Below are positions 44,038-52,992 of a DNA stretch of 64,000 nucleotides, piece by piece. The translations under genes and the position numbers were made by a program. How positions within the stretch are numbered: the stretch's first letter is position 1; each line of letters begins with the position of its first letter. Under the pieces are notes generated by a model. That model saw only the letters and a list, made by a program, of their open reading frames with translations, had not been told where the DNA came from and did not search any database. The stretch lies in assembly GCF_038050405.1 (NCBI RefSeq), contig NZ_CP150900.1, forward strand, positions 2,170,001 through 2,234,000, written 5' to 3'. This DNA comes from Paraburkholderia sp. IMGN_8. Its GTDB lineage: Bacteria; Pseudomonadota; Gammaproteobacteria; Burkholderiales; Burkholderiaceae.

Positions 44038-45562
44038 CTCAGGATTACCCACATCTGTGCCGGGATAGCGCTTGTAAACAGCTTGAGGTGGTGTTAACTT
44101 GAGGCACCGCCACAGGAACCAGACGCAATTGCCTTCGACCGAGAATCAGGATGACCAGGACGACTGGGCCGACATCGAATTCGGTGCGGCAAATCTGGGC
44201 GATGCCCGTTTGACGAATCGGCTCGTTGCACTGGCACGCCGGCTTGCCAGCACACCGGACTGCTCGTTTCCACGCTCCATGGATGCCGCCGAACTCAAGG
44301 CGGCCTATCGCTTCTTCGATAACGACCAGGTCGATACGGACGGTGTGCTTGCACCTCACGTAGACCAGACGCTCAAGCGCATGACCCAGGTGCCAGTCGT
44401 GCTCGCGGTGCAGGACACAACCGAATTCAACCTGACGCATCTGGGCGCGACCGAAGGCCTGGGCTACGGCACGGGCAACCAGTCGCGCGGCTTCATGCTG
44501 CACAGCCTGCTGGCCGTGACACCGGAAGGCCTGCCGCTCGGCGTGCTGGGCATGAAGACGTGGGTGCGCGATGACGCAGATCTGGGCCGCAGGCGTCAAC
44601 GCTCAAAGCGCGACTTCAATGACAAGGAAAGCGTTAAATGGGTTGAGGGTCTGAACCATCTGGCAGCCCTTAAGACCCGATGTCCCGATACGCGCATGGT
44701 GGGCGTGGGCGACCGCGAAAGCGACGTCTATGAAGTGTTCGTGGCCGAGCGGCCTGCTGGCGTAGACTGGCTCATTCGTGCGGCATGGGACCGTCGGACG
44801 GCGCACCCCGAGCGTTATCTCTGGGACACGGTGACGGCGAGCGCCCCCTTGGGCGAAATCGAGCTGGAGTTGCCGGCACACCGCAACATGGCCCGGCGCA
44901 TTGCGCGTCTGACGCTGCGTTGCACGCAGGTCAGCCTGATTGCACCACCCAGAGCGTCGACCAAAGGCACCGGGCGCGCCCGGCTCACCCCGGTGGAGGT
45001 GTTTGCAATCCACGCACTTGAAACCGATCCGCCAGCGGGCGTCGAGCCGCTCGAGTGGATGCTGCTCAGCTCTGTGCCCACGCTCACGCTGAGCGATGCA
45101 CTTGAACGACTCGAATGGTATGCACGTCGCTGGACGATCGAATCGTGGCATCGTGTGCTCAAAAGCGGCTGTCGGATCGAGGCGCGCCAGTTCGGCAATC
45201 TTGAACGGTTCGTCCGCGCGACCGCGCTATTTGCAGTGATCAGCTGGCGAATCATGTACGCCACGCTGCTGGGTCGGGCCGACCCGGATCTGTCGTGTGA
45301 AGTGCTACTTCAGCCCGACGAATGGCGCGCGCTTTACTGCCGCGCCAACCGCACCTCAAAACCACCGGTGGCAACGCCTTCGCTAGGCGAAGTCGTACTG
45401 TGGATCGCCAAACTCGGCGGTTATCTGAACCGTAAGCATGATCACCCGCCCGGGCCCACCGTCATGTGGCGAGGGTTCCTGGTCCTTCACGAAATCACCG
45501 AGATGTACCGGATCTTTAGCCAGGACGGGTGATTCACATCACGAGATGTGGGTAATCCTGAG
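44038..45562 (+). mobile_element. IS4-family insertion sequence (IS50/Tn5 group), 1525 bp
   Basis: Perfect 19-bp terminal inverted repeats: CTCAGGATTACCCACATCT at 44038-44056 and its complement at 45544-45562. A 9-bp target duplication GGCTTGGAG flanks it (44029-44037 and 45563-45571), the size typical of the IS50 group. Removing the IS restores the repeat sequence found uninterrupted in other copies. One intact transposase gene fills it, so it may still be active. Confidence 0.93.
44099..45532 (+). CDS. IS4-family (Tn5-like) transposase
   Basis: 477 residues. The N-terminal DNA-binding domain 'DDWADIEFGAANLGDARLTNRLVALARRLASTPDCSFPRSM' is the Tn5 Tnp-type domain. The catalytic DDE residues are in 'LAVQDTTEFNLTH' (first Asp), 'GVGDRESDVYEVF' (second Asp) and 'YARRWTIESWHRVLKSGC', which also has the YREK signature (Y-R-E-K) of IS4 elements. 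The frame is complete between the inverted repeats and starts at TTG 44099; a GTG just upstream is out of frame. Length and domains match an intact enzyme. Confidence 0.93.
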   Translation: MRHRHRNQTQLPSTENQDDQDDWADIEFGAANLGDARLTNRLVALARRLASTPDCSFPRSMDAAELKAAYRFFDNDQVDTDGVLAPHVDQTLKRMTQVPVVLAVQDTTEFNLTHLGATEGLGYGTGNQSRGFMLHSLLAVTPEGLPLGVLGMKTWVRDDADLGRRRQRSKRDFNDKESVKWVEGLNHLAALKTRCPDTRMVGVGDRESDVYEVFVAERPAGVDWLIRAAWDRRTAHPERYLWDTVTASAPLGEIELELPAHRNMARRIARLTLRCTQVSLIAPPRASTKGTGRARLTPVEVFAIHALETDPPAGVEPLEWMLLSSVPTLTLSDALERLEWYARRWTIESWHRVLKSGCRIEARQFGNLERFVRATALFAVISWRIMYATLLGRADPDLSCEVLLQPDEWRALYCRANRTSKPPVATPSLGEVVLWIAKLGGYLNRKHDHPPGPTVMWRGFLVLHEITEMYRIFSQDG

Positions 45563-46150
45563 GGCTTGGAGGAGGCAGTGGAGCATCTGGAATCGGTGTC
45601 CTCGCACATTCAGTGTGAGTGACAAGGCAGTCATCCTTCCCGCCTCGCACTACGTGCTCGCCGGAACGGTCTGCAAGGGAAACCAGTGGCTCCGTTTATG
45701 CGTGGTGGGGACCATCGGATGCGCCTCGGCGATGTGCTGGTTGGAAATAAGGTGGGGGTAAGGCTGGCTTGATGTGCTTGCGAATGTGGCGCTGCACGCA
45801 ATGTAGAAACTCACAAATGGACAGACCGCAGGTCACGGCACAGACAAGACCGTGCACGCCAGAATCACCCGCCGGTTTGGTGAAGCACCGCGTCGGCGCG
45901 CGCAGCGCCGCCGGAAGTATGACTGCCTTGTCACCTGCGCGGAGTGTGCGAAGACACAGATTCCAGATGCTCCACTACCTCCTCCAAGCTAGGGGACCCG
46001 CTTAAGAATTAGCGGTTTGAGCCGCTTTCTTTTGCCTACTTTTCTTTGCGTGTACAGAAAAGTAGGTGCCCCCCCGCACAGGGGGAACGCTAATAAACCA
46101 ATAAGAAAACCAGGAAAGGCCAACGCCGCAGGCATACACCCATAGCGCCG
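45563..46150. repeat. Long intergenic repeat, copy E, right part (beta)
   Basis: Resumes with GGCTTGGAGGAGGCAGTGGA after the IS, then the middle segment (TCGCACTACGTGCTCGCCGG, 45645-45664) and the right arm with a degraded beta hairpin (46036-46065, loop GCGTGTACA). It ends with inverted CGCCGCAGGC-type units next to the following gene. Confidence 0.88.
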
Positions 46151-46171
46151 CGCAGGCAAAAAAAACAAAAA

Positions 46172-46537
46172 TCAATCCGCGGTACGCTTATCAGCCAGCG
46201 CATTCTGGCAATCGGCAAAAACCTGCCTCACTAACCGCGCTTGCGGATCCAACTCATCCGTATCAAGGATTTCCTCAACAGCATCCCGCGCCCATTCGGT
46301 ATCGACAAACCGCGCGTGCCGGCGCGCTATCTCCAGCGCAAGCGCCGACAACTTGGCCACGCTCAGCCAGTCCGCCTCCCGCATCCGGCGGTCCAGCCAT
46401 TTATGCGCCGCCTGCACATGAAACGCCGCGTCAGGCCAGTCCTCATTCAGGTAGTAAGCACCCAAGCTCCCGCATGTGAGCCAACACAACAGCTCCAAAC
46501 GGTCCCGTGGACTTAAATGGTGGCGTACATCACTCAT
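46172..46537 (-). CDS. Hypothetical protein, 121 residues
   Basis: Not recognised. All-helical by appearance: 'HHLSPRDRLELLCWLTCGSLGAYYLNEDWPDAAFHVQAAHKWLDRRMREADWLSVAKLSALALEIARRHARFV', then an acidic 'WARDAVEEILDTDELDPQARL' segment. No signal peptide. It is the last gene in the minus-strand series GS-aminotransferase-GntR, but 133 bp after GntR, so co-transcription is uncertain. Codon use matches the neighbours and the frame is well formed, supporting a real gene. Confidence 0.6.
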   Translation of the reverse strand: MSDVRHHLSPRDRLELLCWLTCGSLGAYYLNEDWPDAAFHVQAAHKWLDRRMREADWLSVAKLSALALEIARRHARFVDTEWARDAVEEILDTDELDPQARLVRQVFADCQNALADKRTAD

Positions 46538-46670
46538 GGCGACGCTCGCGGCTGTAAATTGCGTTCAGGTCAGGCCGGCGCACCACCGGCCCCTGCTTAC
46601 ATCAACAATATCACGCACTGTTGCACAGCGGAAATATACAAAATGCAGCCATCGTTCATACGATTTCGGA

Positions 46671-47318
46671 TCAGAGACACTGCGCGCGCAAACACGTCGC
46701 GGCATGACTCAGATCGCGCTCGATCGCACGTCGCACCTCCGCCGCGTTGCGTGCCTTCGCTGCATCCAGCAACGCGTCGTGCGCGTCGTTGAGCGTGCCG
46801 GCAAACCGCGCGTCGCCAAATAGCAGGTTCGAAATCGGCCCCACCTGGAGCCATACCGTTTCGATCAGCTCCAGCAAAAGGGGCGAGCCGCTCGCGCGGT
46901 AAAGAATTAGATGAAACGCCTCGTTGGCGTCGAGGTAGCCCTTGGCGTCGGCCGCCGGCAACGCCCGCGCCATCTCCTCGTTCAGTTTTTCCAGCATATC
47001 CAGATCGTGCCCCGTGAGGTGCGGGACGCCCAGTTCGGCGGCCTGGCCTTCGAGAATCAGCCGAACACGCAACACGTCGTCGAATTGCGCCTTGGACAGA
47101 CGCGGCACCGTCACGCCGCAATTGGGCACGTTCACCAGCGCCGATTCGGCCGCGAGGCGTTGCAAAGCGGAACGCACCGGCATCTCGCCCACGCCGAGTT
47201 CCGCCGCGACGTGACGGATCTTGATGCGCTCGCCCGGCACGAAGCGGCCGATCGTCAGCCACTGCCGCAGCGTTTCGTACGTCTCGTCCTGCAGCGTGTG
47301 ATGGCGCGATGTTTTCAT
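46671..47318 (-). CDS. GntR-family transcriptional regulator (FadR/FCD subfamily)
   Basis: 215 residues. The N-terminal winged helix 'ETLRQWLTIGRFVPGERIKIRHVAAELGVGEMPVRSALQRLAAESALVNVPNCGVTVP' is followed by an all-helical FCD effector domain with the metal/ligand residues in 'DANEAFHLILYRASGSPLLLELIE' and a late His in 'LNDAHDALLDAAKARN'. It follows the aminotransferase by 62 bp in the same orientation. The twin palindromes ATTTGATCAAAT in the divergent promoter region of the cluster are its most likely operators. Confidence 0.9.
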   Translation of the reverse strand: MKTSRHHTLQDETYETLRQWLTIGRFVPGERIKIRHVAAELGVGEMPVRSALQRLAAESALVNVPNCGVTVPRLSKAQFDDVLRVRLILEGQAAELGVPHLTGHDLDMLEKLNEEMARALPAADAKGYLDANEAFHLILYRASGSPLLLELIETVWLQVGPISNLLFGDARFAGTLNDAHDALLDAAKARNAAEVRRAIERDLSHAATCLRAQCL

Positions 47319-47380
47319 AAAACTCGATGCATAAACGCAAAAGGCCGTCAGTTTAGCGCCGCTCGCGCTCGGTCACAGGC

Positions 47381-48766
47381 TCAGGTCAGCTCGGTGAGGC
47401 AAGCGTCGAACGCGGCAATCAGCCGGTCGACGTCGGCCGCCGTTGTGTCGGGGCACACCAGGATCATGTTGTGAAACGGTGTAATCAGAACGCCGCGATT
47501 GAGCAGGTACAAGTGCACGATATGTTCGAGTGCAGGGTCGAGTTGCCGGCCGGCTTCAGTGCCGTTGCGCGGCGGTGTCGCGGAGAACTGGAATTCGGTG
47601 CGGGCGCCGACGCGCGTCACGCACCACGCCAGGCCGTGACGCGCGATCACGCTTTTGAGGCCGGTCTCGATGCGTTCGGCGAGCCCGAACATGTGCTCGT
47701 AGGCGGCGTCGGTCATCACCTCGGCAAGCGTCGCGCGAATCGCGCTCATCGCCAACGCGTTCGCGGTCAGCGTCGTGCCGATGCCGGAGTGGCCTGGCGG
47801 CGCGCTGCGCTTGGCCTGCTGCGCGCGGTTCGCCAACCCGGCGCTAAAGCCGTACACCGCGCACGGAAAGCCGCCGCCGACCGGCTTGCCGAGAATGAAC
47901 AGGTCGGGCTCGATGCCGTGCGCGACCGAATAGCCGCCCGGACCACAACTGATGGTGTGGGTTTCGTCGATCGCGAGCAGCGTGCCGTAGCGGTGCATCA
48001 GCGCCTGCGCCGCGCGCCAGTAGCCCGCTTCCGGCAGCACCATGCCGATGTTGGTCATCGCGGGTTCGGCCAGCACGCAGGCGACGTCGCCGTCCTTCAG
48101 CGCATTTTCCAGCGCGGCGAGGTCGTTGAATTCGATCACGCGCGTGTAGTCGAGCAGATCGTGCACCTGGCCGATCAGGCTGTCGCGCTGCATCGGTTTT
48201 CCGTCGACCAGGTCGACGAATACGTCGTCCACCGTGCCGTGATAGCAGCCGTTGAACACCACAATCTGTTTGCGGCCGGTCGCCGCCCGCGCCCAGCGCA
48301 GCGCGAAGCGATTGGCGTCGCTGGCGGTCATCGCGAACTGCCAGTAGGGCAGGCCGAAGCGGCGCGCGAGTTCTTCGCCGACCCACGCGGCGTCTTCGCC
48401 CGGCAGCATGGTGGTTAGGCCGCGTTCAGCCTGCGCAGCCAGCGCGCGCGCCACCGGCGCGGGTGAGTGGCCGAACATCGCGCCGGTGTCGCCGAGGCAG
48501 AAGTCCGCATAGCGATGGCCGTCCACGTCGGTAAACGTTGCGCCGCGCGCCTGGTCGACATAGAGCGAGAAAGGGGTCGACCAGTCGTTCATCCAGTGCA
48601 GCGGCACGCCGAACAGCAGATGCCGCGCCGCGCGTTCCGACAGCGCGCGCGACTTCGGCATGGCCTTGGCAAACGCGCTGCGTTCGCGTTCGAGCAGCGC
48701 TTGCGCTCGCTCCCAGTTGACGCCTTGACGGGTATTCAATCGAGTCTCTTCCGATGATGGTTTCAT
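47381..48766 (-). CDS. Class III pyridoxal-phosphate aminotransferase
   Basis: 461 residues. The Schiff-base lysine is in LFILGKPVGGGFPCAVYG, and 'ATFTDVDGHRYADFCLGDTGAMFGHSPAPVARAL' is the class III opening. 'GCYHGTVDDVFVD' and 'LAIDETHTISCGPGG' bind cofactor phosphate and pyridine nitrogen. The sequence resembles glutamate-1-semialdehyde aminomutase-like enzymes of catabolic clusters rather than HemL itself. It starts 25 bp after the glutamine-synthetase-like gene. Together with that gene and the deacetylase, a role in polyamine or amine breakdown is inferred. Confidence 0.88.
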   Translation of the reverse strand: MKPSSEETRLNTRQGVNWERAQALLERERSAFAKAMPKSRALSERAARHLLFGVPLHWMNDWSTPFSLYVDQARGATFTDVDGHRYADFCLGDTGAMFGHSPAPVARALAAQAERGLTTMLPGEDAAWVGEELARRFGLPYWQFAMTASDANRFALRWARAATGRKQIVVFNGCYHGTVDDVFVDLVDGKPMQRDSLIGQVHDLLDYTRVIEFNDLAALENALKDGDVACVLAEPAMTNIGMVLPEAGYWRAAQALMHRYGTLLAIDETHTISCGPGGYSVAHGIEPDLFILGKPVGGGFPCAVYGFSAGLANRAQQAKRSAPPGHSGIGTTLTANALAMSAIRATLAEVMTDAAYEHMFGLAERIETGLKSVIARHGLAWCVTRVGARTEFQFSATPPRNGTEAGRQLDPALEHIVHLYLLNRGVLITPFHNMILVCPDTTAADVDRLIAAFDACLTELT

Positions 48767-48791
48767 ACAACGCTCACGCTCGCGCCCGCGC

Positions 48792-50141
48792 TCAGACGAG
48801 CAGTTGCAGATGCTCGCGTTCCCACGCGGTAATGCCCTGCGAGAAGGTTTCGAACTCCTTTTCCTTCACCGAGCAATAGGCCTGCACGAAGTTTTCGCCC
48901 AGCACATCCGCGAGTTCGGTGCAGGTGGACAGCGCCTTGAGCGCATCTTCGAGACCGCGCGGCAATTCGTATTCGAGGTCGTAAGCGCTTTCGACCATCG
49001 GTGCCGACGCCTCCTGCTGCTCGACCATGCCGAGATAGCCGCAGGCGAGGGTGGCCGCCATCGCGAGGTAGGGATTCACGTCGACGCCGGGGACGCGGTT
49101 TTCCAGCCGCCGCCCGTCCGGTCCGGAGTTCGGCACGCGAATGCCGCAGGTGCGGTTGTCGTAACCCCAGCGCACGTTGATCGGCGCGGCCGTGAAGCGT
49201 GACAGGCGGCGGTATGAGTTCACGTAGGGCGCGAACATCGGCATCGCCTTCGGCATGTACTTCTGCAAGCCGCCGATGTAGTTGAAAAACAGCGGGCTGG
49301 CCGTTCCGTCGGGCAGCGAAAAGATGTTCTTGCCGGTCTGGCTGTCGACGATGCTCTGGTGAATGTGCATCGCGCTGCCCGGTTCGTGCTCCATCGGTTT
49401 CGCCATGAAGGTCGCGAAAATACCGTGACGGAAGGCGGTTTCGCGCACCGCGCGTTTGAACAGGAACACGCGGTCGGCGAGATCGAGCGCGTCGCCGTGA
49501 GAAAAGTTGATCTCCATCTGCCCGGCGCCGACTTCGTGCACCAGCGTCTCGACACCGAGATGCGTCAGCTCGCAGAAGCGCGACAGGTCCTGGAAGAACG
49601 GATCGAATTCGTTGACGGCGTCGATCGAAAACGACTGGCGGCCGGCTTCGTGACGACCCGCGCGGCCGAGCGGCGGGCGCAGCGGTTCATGCGGATTCTT
49701 GTTCTGCGCGATCAGGTAGAACTCCATCTCCGGCGCGACGACCGGGCGCCAGCCCTTTTCTTCATACAGCGCGAGCACACGCCGCAACACCGCGCGCGGC
49801 GAGATCCCGATCGGCTTGCCGTCAAGACCGACACAATCGTGGATGACCACCGCAACCTGTTCGATGGCCCACGGCACGAGCCGAACGGTGTTCGGGTCGG
49901 GAATGCAGACCATGTCGGGATCGCTCGGCCCGACGAAACGGTCGAAATCCGCGAACTCGCCATTGACGGTAATCATCAGCAGCGCGTTCGACATGTGCAT
50001 CTTGCCTTCCGACAGAAACAGATTTTTCGGCACGATCTTGCCGCGCGCGACGCCAGTCATGTCCGGTATCACGCATTCCACTTCGTGGATCCGGTGATGC
50101 TCCAGGAATTCACGTAGGTCGTCGCGTAGGTCGCTTTGCAA
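48792..50141 (-). CDS. Glutamine-synthetase-like ligase (PuuA-type gamma-glutamylpolyamine synthetase)
   Basis: 449 residues. Conserved metal and substrate motifs: APEMEFYLI, VGAGQMEINFSHGDAL, GSAMHIHQS and RVPGVDVNPYLAMAATLACG. The opening 'IHEVECVIPDMTGVARGKIVPKNLFL' is that of the PuuA/GlnA3-like group, which ligates glutamate to amines, not of assimilatory GlnA. Start is TTG with GGAG six bases upstream; no in-frame ATG fits. The neighbouring acetylpolyamine deacetylase suggests a polyamine substrate, by inference. First gene of the minus-strand operon. Confidence 0.88.
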   Translation of the reverse strand: MQSDLRDDLREFLEHHRIHEVECVIPDMTGVARGKIVPKNLFLSEGKMHMSNALLMITVNGEFADFDRFVGPSDPDMVCIPDPNTVRLVPWAIEQVAVVIHDCVGLDGKPIGISPRAVLRRVLALYEEKGWRPVVAPEMEFYLIAQNKNPHEPLRPPLGRAGRHEAGRQSFSIDAVNEFDPFFQDLSRFCELTHLGVETLVHEVGAGQMEINFSHGDALDLADRVFLFKRAVRETAFRHGIFATFMAKPMEHEPGSAMHIHQSIVDSQTGKNIFSLPDGTASPLFFNYIGGLQKYMPKAMPMFAPYVNSYRRLSRFTAAPINVRWGYDNRTCGIRVPNSGPDGRRLENRVPGVDVNPYLAMAATLACGYLGMVEQQEASAPMVESAYDLEYELPRGLEDALKALSTCTELADVLGENFVQAYCSVKEKEFETFSQGITAWEREHLQLLV

Positions 50142-50232
50142 GGTTGACTCCAGTCGGTTGATGAAGACGGCGCGCAGCGCTGCCGCGCGATAAGCCGTCT
50201 GCCGGGGAAAGCTGGACGTTTTGCATCATGAG

Positions 50233-50244
50233 ATTTGATCAAAT
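50233..50244. promoter_or_regulatory. Operator 1, ATTTGATCAAAT palindrome
   Basis: Perfect 12-bp palindrome 92 bp upstream of the GS-like start. An identical palindrome is 39 bp away (50272-50283). Both lie in the divergent region of the amine cluster; the GntR regulator encoded in the operon is the obvious candidate. Confidence 0.7.
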
Positions 50245-50271
50245 CATCGCACGGAAATCCCCTTTTGGGAA

Positions 50272-50283
50272 ATTTGATCAAAT
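50272..50283. promoter_or_regulatory. Operator 2, ATTTGATCAAAT palindrome
   Basis: Second identical 12-bp palindrome, 34 bp upstream of the 70-residue ORF that begins the plus-strand operon. Centre-to-centre spacing from operator 1 is 39 bp, about four helical turns minus a few bases, compatible with cooperative binding. Confidence 0.7.
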
Positions 50284-50317
50284 ATGATCGCTTCGTCGAG
50301 TGTTCTGAGAGCCGCTC

Positions 50318-50530
50318 ATGACCGATGCACCGTCTTCGCAGCGCCCGTCGCCGGCCCAGCGTGTCGCGACCTTGCATACGATTGCCGCCGCCGTGTCGCT
50401 GCTGGACCGGCAGGGGATCGACGCCGGCGTGCTGCTGGCGACGGCGAACACCGTACCCTGGAGGGTCGATCCTGAACATCGTATCCACATCACCAACCTG
50501 CCGGGCGGATTCGAGCAGGAAGCATTCTGA
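50318..50530 (+). CDS. Hypothetical protein, 70 residues, upstream of the deacetylase
   Basis: Not recognised. MTDAPSSQRPSPAQRVATLH leads into a helix 'TIAAAVSLLDRQGIDAGVLLATANTVPWRVDPEHRIHITNLPGGF'. No signal peptide. Its stop lies within the ribosome binding site (GAGGAG) of the deacetylase gene, 11 bp upstream of that start, and the operator pair is directly upstream, so it is well placed as first gene of the operon. Two other frames overlap it, but this one has the best context. Confidence 0.5.
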   Translation: MTDAPSSQRPSPAQRVATLHTIAAAVSLLDRQGIDAGVLLATANTVPWRVDPEHRIHITNLPGGFEQEAF

Positions 50531-50541
50531 GGAGACAAACC

Positions 50542-51573
50542 ATGTTGACTGTGTATAGCGACCGGCACCATCTGCATCACGGCCATGCCGAATTGATCGA
50601 CGGCGAAATGAAGCCGTGCTTCGAGATGCCGAGCCGCGCCGATTTCGTGCTGGAGCGAGTGCGCGAAACGCGCCTTGGCGAAGTGACTGCACCCGCATCG
50701 TTCGGGCTCGACCCGGTGCATCGGGTTCACGACAAGGGCTTCATCGCGTTTCTCGCGAGCGCATGGGACGAATGGCGGGCGCTTGGCCGCGAGCACGACG
50801 CGCTGCCGCTCGTGTGGCCGGTGCGCGGCATGCGCCAGGACCGCGTGCCGGACGATATCGACGGCAAGCTCGGCTACTACGCAATGGATGCCGGCGTGCC
50901 GATCACTTCCGGCACCTGGGCGGCCGTCAGCGACGCGGTGGATGTCGCGCTGACCGGCGCGCGCCATGTGAGGGAGGGCGCACGCGGTGCATTCTCGTTG
51001 TGCCGGCCGCCTGGGCACCACGCCGCGGCGGACTATATGGGCGGCTACTGCTACATCAACAACGCGGCCGTGGCGGCGCAGTCGTTCCTCGATGCGGGCG
51101 CGAAGCGCGTGGCGATTCTCGATGTCGACTATCACCACGGCAACGGCACGCAGAGCATTTTTTACGACCGTGCGGATGTGCTGTTCGCGTCGCTGCATGC
51201 CGATCCGCGCGTCGAGTATCCGTACTTTCTAGGCTATGCCGACGAGACCGGTGCAGGTGCGGGGCTCGGCTATAACGCCAATTTTCCGTTGGCGCCGGGC
51301 ACAGCGTGGCCGGCGTATTCGACGGCGCTCGACGCGGCTTGCGCGCGCGTGGCGGCTTATGCGCCGGATGCGCTGGTGGTGTCGCTCGGCGTCGATACCT
51401 TCGAGGAAGATCCGATCTCACAGTTCAAGCTGCGCAGCGTCGACTATCTGCGCATGGGCGAGGCGATCGGCCGTCTCGGCAAGCCGACGCTGTTCGTGAT
51501 GGAGGGAGGCTATGCGGTCGCGGCGATCGGTGTCAATGCGGTGAATGTGCTGGCCGGTTTCGAATCGGTGTGA
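50542..51573 (+). CDS. Histone-deacetylase-family acetylpolyamine amidohydrolase
   Basis: 343 residues. The family signature is complete: RPPGHHAAADYMGGYCYINNAAVAA (catalytic His pair), 'VAILDVDYHHGNGTQSIFY' (Zn ligands Asp and His), and 'VSLGVDTFEEDPIS' (third Zn ligand). 'MEGGYAVAAIGVNAVNVLAGFE' holds the active-site Gly-Gly-Tyr end. The N-terminus 'VYSDRHHLHHGHAELIDGEMKPCFEMPSRAD' matches bacterial acetylpolyamine deacetylases. It releases free polyamine from acetylputrescine or acetylspermidine. Divergent from the GS-like ligase across two operators, so the two units are probably co-controlled. Confidence 0.92.
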   Translation: MLTVYSDRHHLHHGHAELIDGEMKPCFEMPSRADFVLERVRETRLGEVTAPASFGLDPVHRVHDKGFIAFLASAWDEWRALGREHDALPLVWPVRGMRQDRVPDDIDGKLGYYAMDAGVPITSGTWAAVSDAVDVALTGARHVREGARGAFSLCRPPGHHAAADYMGGYCYINNAAVAAQSFLDAGAKRVAILDVDYHHGNGTQSIFYDRADVLFASLHADPRVEYPYFLGYADETGAGAGLGYNANFPLAPGTAWPAYSTALDAACARVAAYAPDALVVSLGVDTFEEDPISQFKLRSVDYLRMGEAIGRLGKPTLFVMEGGYAVAAIGVNAVNVLAGFESV

Positions 51574-51582
51574 TCGACTACC

Positions 51583-51620
51583 TGTGCGGCAGTCAGTCCC
51601 GACAGCCTGGCTGCCGCACA
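51583..51620. terminator. Hairpin between convergent genes
   Basis: TGTGCGGCAG (51583-51592) pairs perfectly with CTGCCGCACA (51611-51620), between the deacetylase and epoxide hydrolase stops. There is no T-run, so it may be a processing or weak bidirectional termination hairpin. Confidence 0.45.
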
Positions 51621-51691
51621 ATAATTGCGGCATTGCAGTACGGTTTCAGGAAAAAGACAACTGCGTGCTTCAGTCCCGCCTGACACTGCCG

Positions 51692-52846
51692 TCACCGCCT
51701 CAGCGGCCTGAAGAATTTGCGGATTTCAGCCGCGAGCAACGCAGGCTCCTCCATCGCCGCAAAGTGGCCGCCACGCGGCATGTCGGTCCATTGCACGACA
51801 TTGAATGTCCGTTCGAGCCAGGAGCGTGGCGGCTGACTGATCTCCTTCGGGAAGCGCGCGAAGCCAACCGGCGGTGACACACGTTGGCCGGCCGCGAAGC
51901 GCATCGGTTGGAGCCGGTTCTCCCAATACATGCGGATCGCGGAGCCCATGCTCTGTGTGTGCCAGTAAAGCGAGATGTTGGTGAGAAGCTCATCTCGCGA
52001 AAATGCCTGCTCGATCTGACCGTCGCAATCGCTCCACGCGCGAAACTTCTCTGCAATCCATGCGGCCAGTCCTACCGGCGAATCGTTGAGCGAGTAAGCG
52101 AGCGTCTCCGGTTTGGTGCTGTGCATATGCGCATAGCCGCCTTCAAGCGCCGCCCATTGCTCCTTCGTGCGCAGAAAATCCTGTTCGTCCTGTGTGAGCG
52201 GAGCTTGTCCCGCATCGCGTGAAGGTTCGTATGAGCCCGGCAGAAAATTCAGGTGGACGCCGTCCACGTTCTGCGGATGTCGAAGCGCGAGTGCAATCGA
52301 TACCCCGGCGCCAAGGTCGCCGCCTTGTGCGCCGAAGCGGTCATATCCCAGGCCACGCATCAGCGACACCCATAGATCGGCCACTTGGAACGCGGAAGTG
52401 CCGGGTTTTGTGGGCGCCTGCGAGAAGGCGAAGCCCGGCAGCGACGGCACGACGACATCGAATGCGTCTTCCGGTTGCGCACCAAATGCGGCGGGGTCGC
52501 ACAACTGGTCGAGCAGGGCGTAAAACTCGAAGAACGATCCCGGCCAGCCGTGCGTGATCACAAGCGGATAAGGCTTCGGGCCGACGCCCCGGCGATGCGC
52601 GAAATGCACGCGTTGAGCGTCGACCTGCGCGACGAATTGCGGCTGAAGGTTCAGGCGGTGCTCGGCTGCGCGCCAGTCGAAACCGTCGGCCCAGTACTGC
52701 ACGAATTCGCGCAGCCAGCCGGAATCGACGCCTTGCTGCCACGGATCATACGGCCCCGCAGGCGCCCAGCGCGTCTGGCGCAGGCGTTGACGAAGGCCGT
52801 CGATCTCTTCGTCTGGAACGGAAATGCGAAAGGGCTCGATGTGCAT
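51692..52846 (-). CDS. Epoxide hydrolase (EHN-type, alpha/beta hydrolase)
   Basis: 384 residues. An N-terminal EHN domain (residues 1-100, 'FRISVPDEEIDGLRQRLRQTRWAP') precedes the hydrolase core: oxyanion loop THGWPGSFFEF, nucleophile Asp in AQGGDLGAGVS, and the catalytic His in MPRGGHFAAMEEP near the end. 'YWHTQSMGSAIRMYWEN' is a lid-helix block seen in this subfamily. It opens epoxides to diols; the physiological substrate is unknown. Single gene ahead of benD, 146 bp away on the same strand, with no obvious link to benzoate metabolism. Confidence 0.9.
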   Translation of the reverse strand: MHIEPFRISVPDEEIDGLRQRLRQTRWAPAGPYDPWQQGVDSGWLREFVQYWADGFDWRAAEHRLNLQPQFVAQVDAQRVHFAHRRGVGPKPYPLVITHGWPGSFFEFYALLDQLCDPAAFGAQPEDAFDVVVPSLPGFAFSQAPTKPGTSAFQVADLWVSLMRGLGYDRFGAQGGDLGAGVSIALALRHPQNVDGVHLNFLPGSYEPSRDAGQAPLTQDEQDFLRTKEQWAALEGGYAHMHSTKPETLAYSLNDSPVGLAAWIAEKFRAWSDCDGQIEQAFSRDELLTNISLYWHTQSMGSAIRMYWENRLQPMRFAAGQRVSPPVGFARFPKEISQPPRSWLERTFNVVQWTDMPRGGHFAAMEEPALLAAEIRKFFRPLRR

Positions 52847-52992
52847 GCTATCTCTCCGAAAGCCGTAAACGGCCGCTGGCGTATTGACCCGATAGGATCA
52901 GAGAATAGCTTCTGAGCAAAATTTCCGCTGAAGGGCGGCCCACCGCAGCCAGTGCGCAAATATGCAGCGGCGCCTCGGTGCAACGACAGGAC

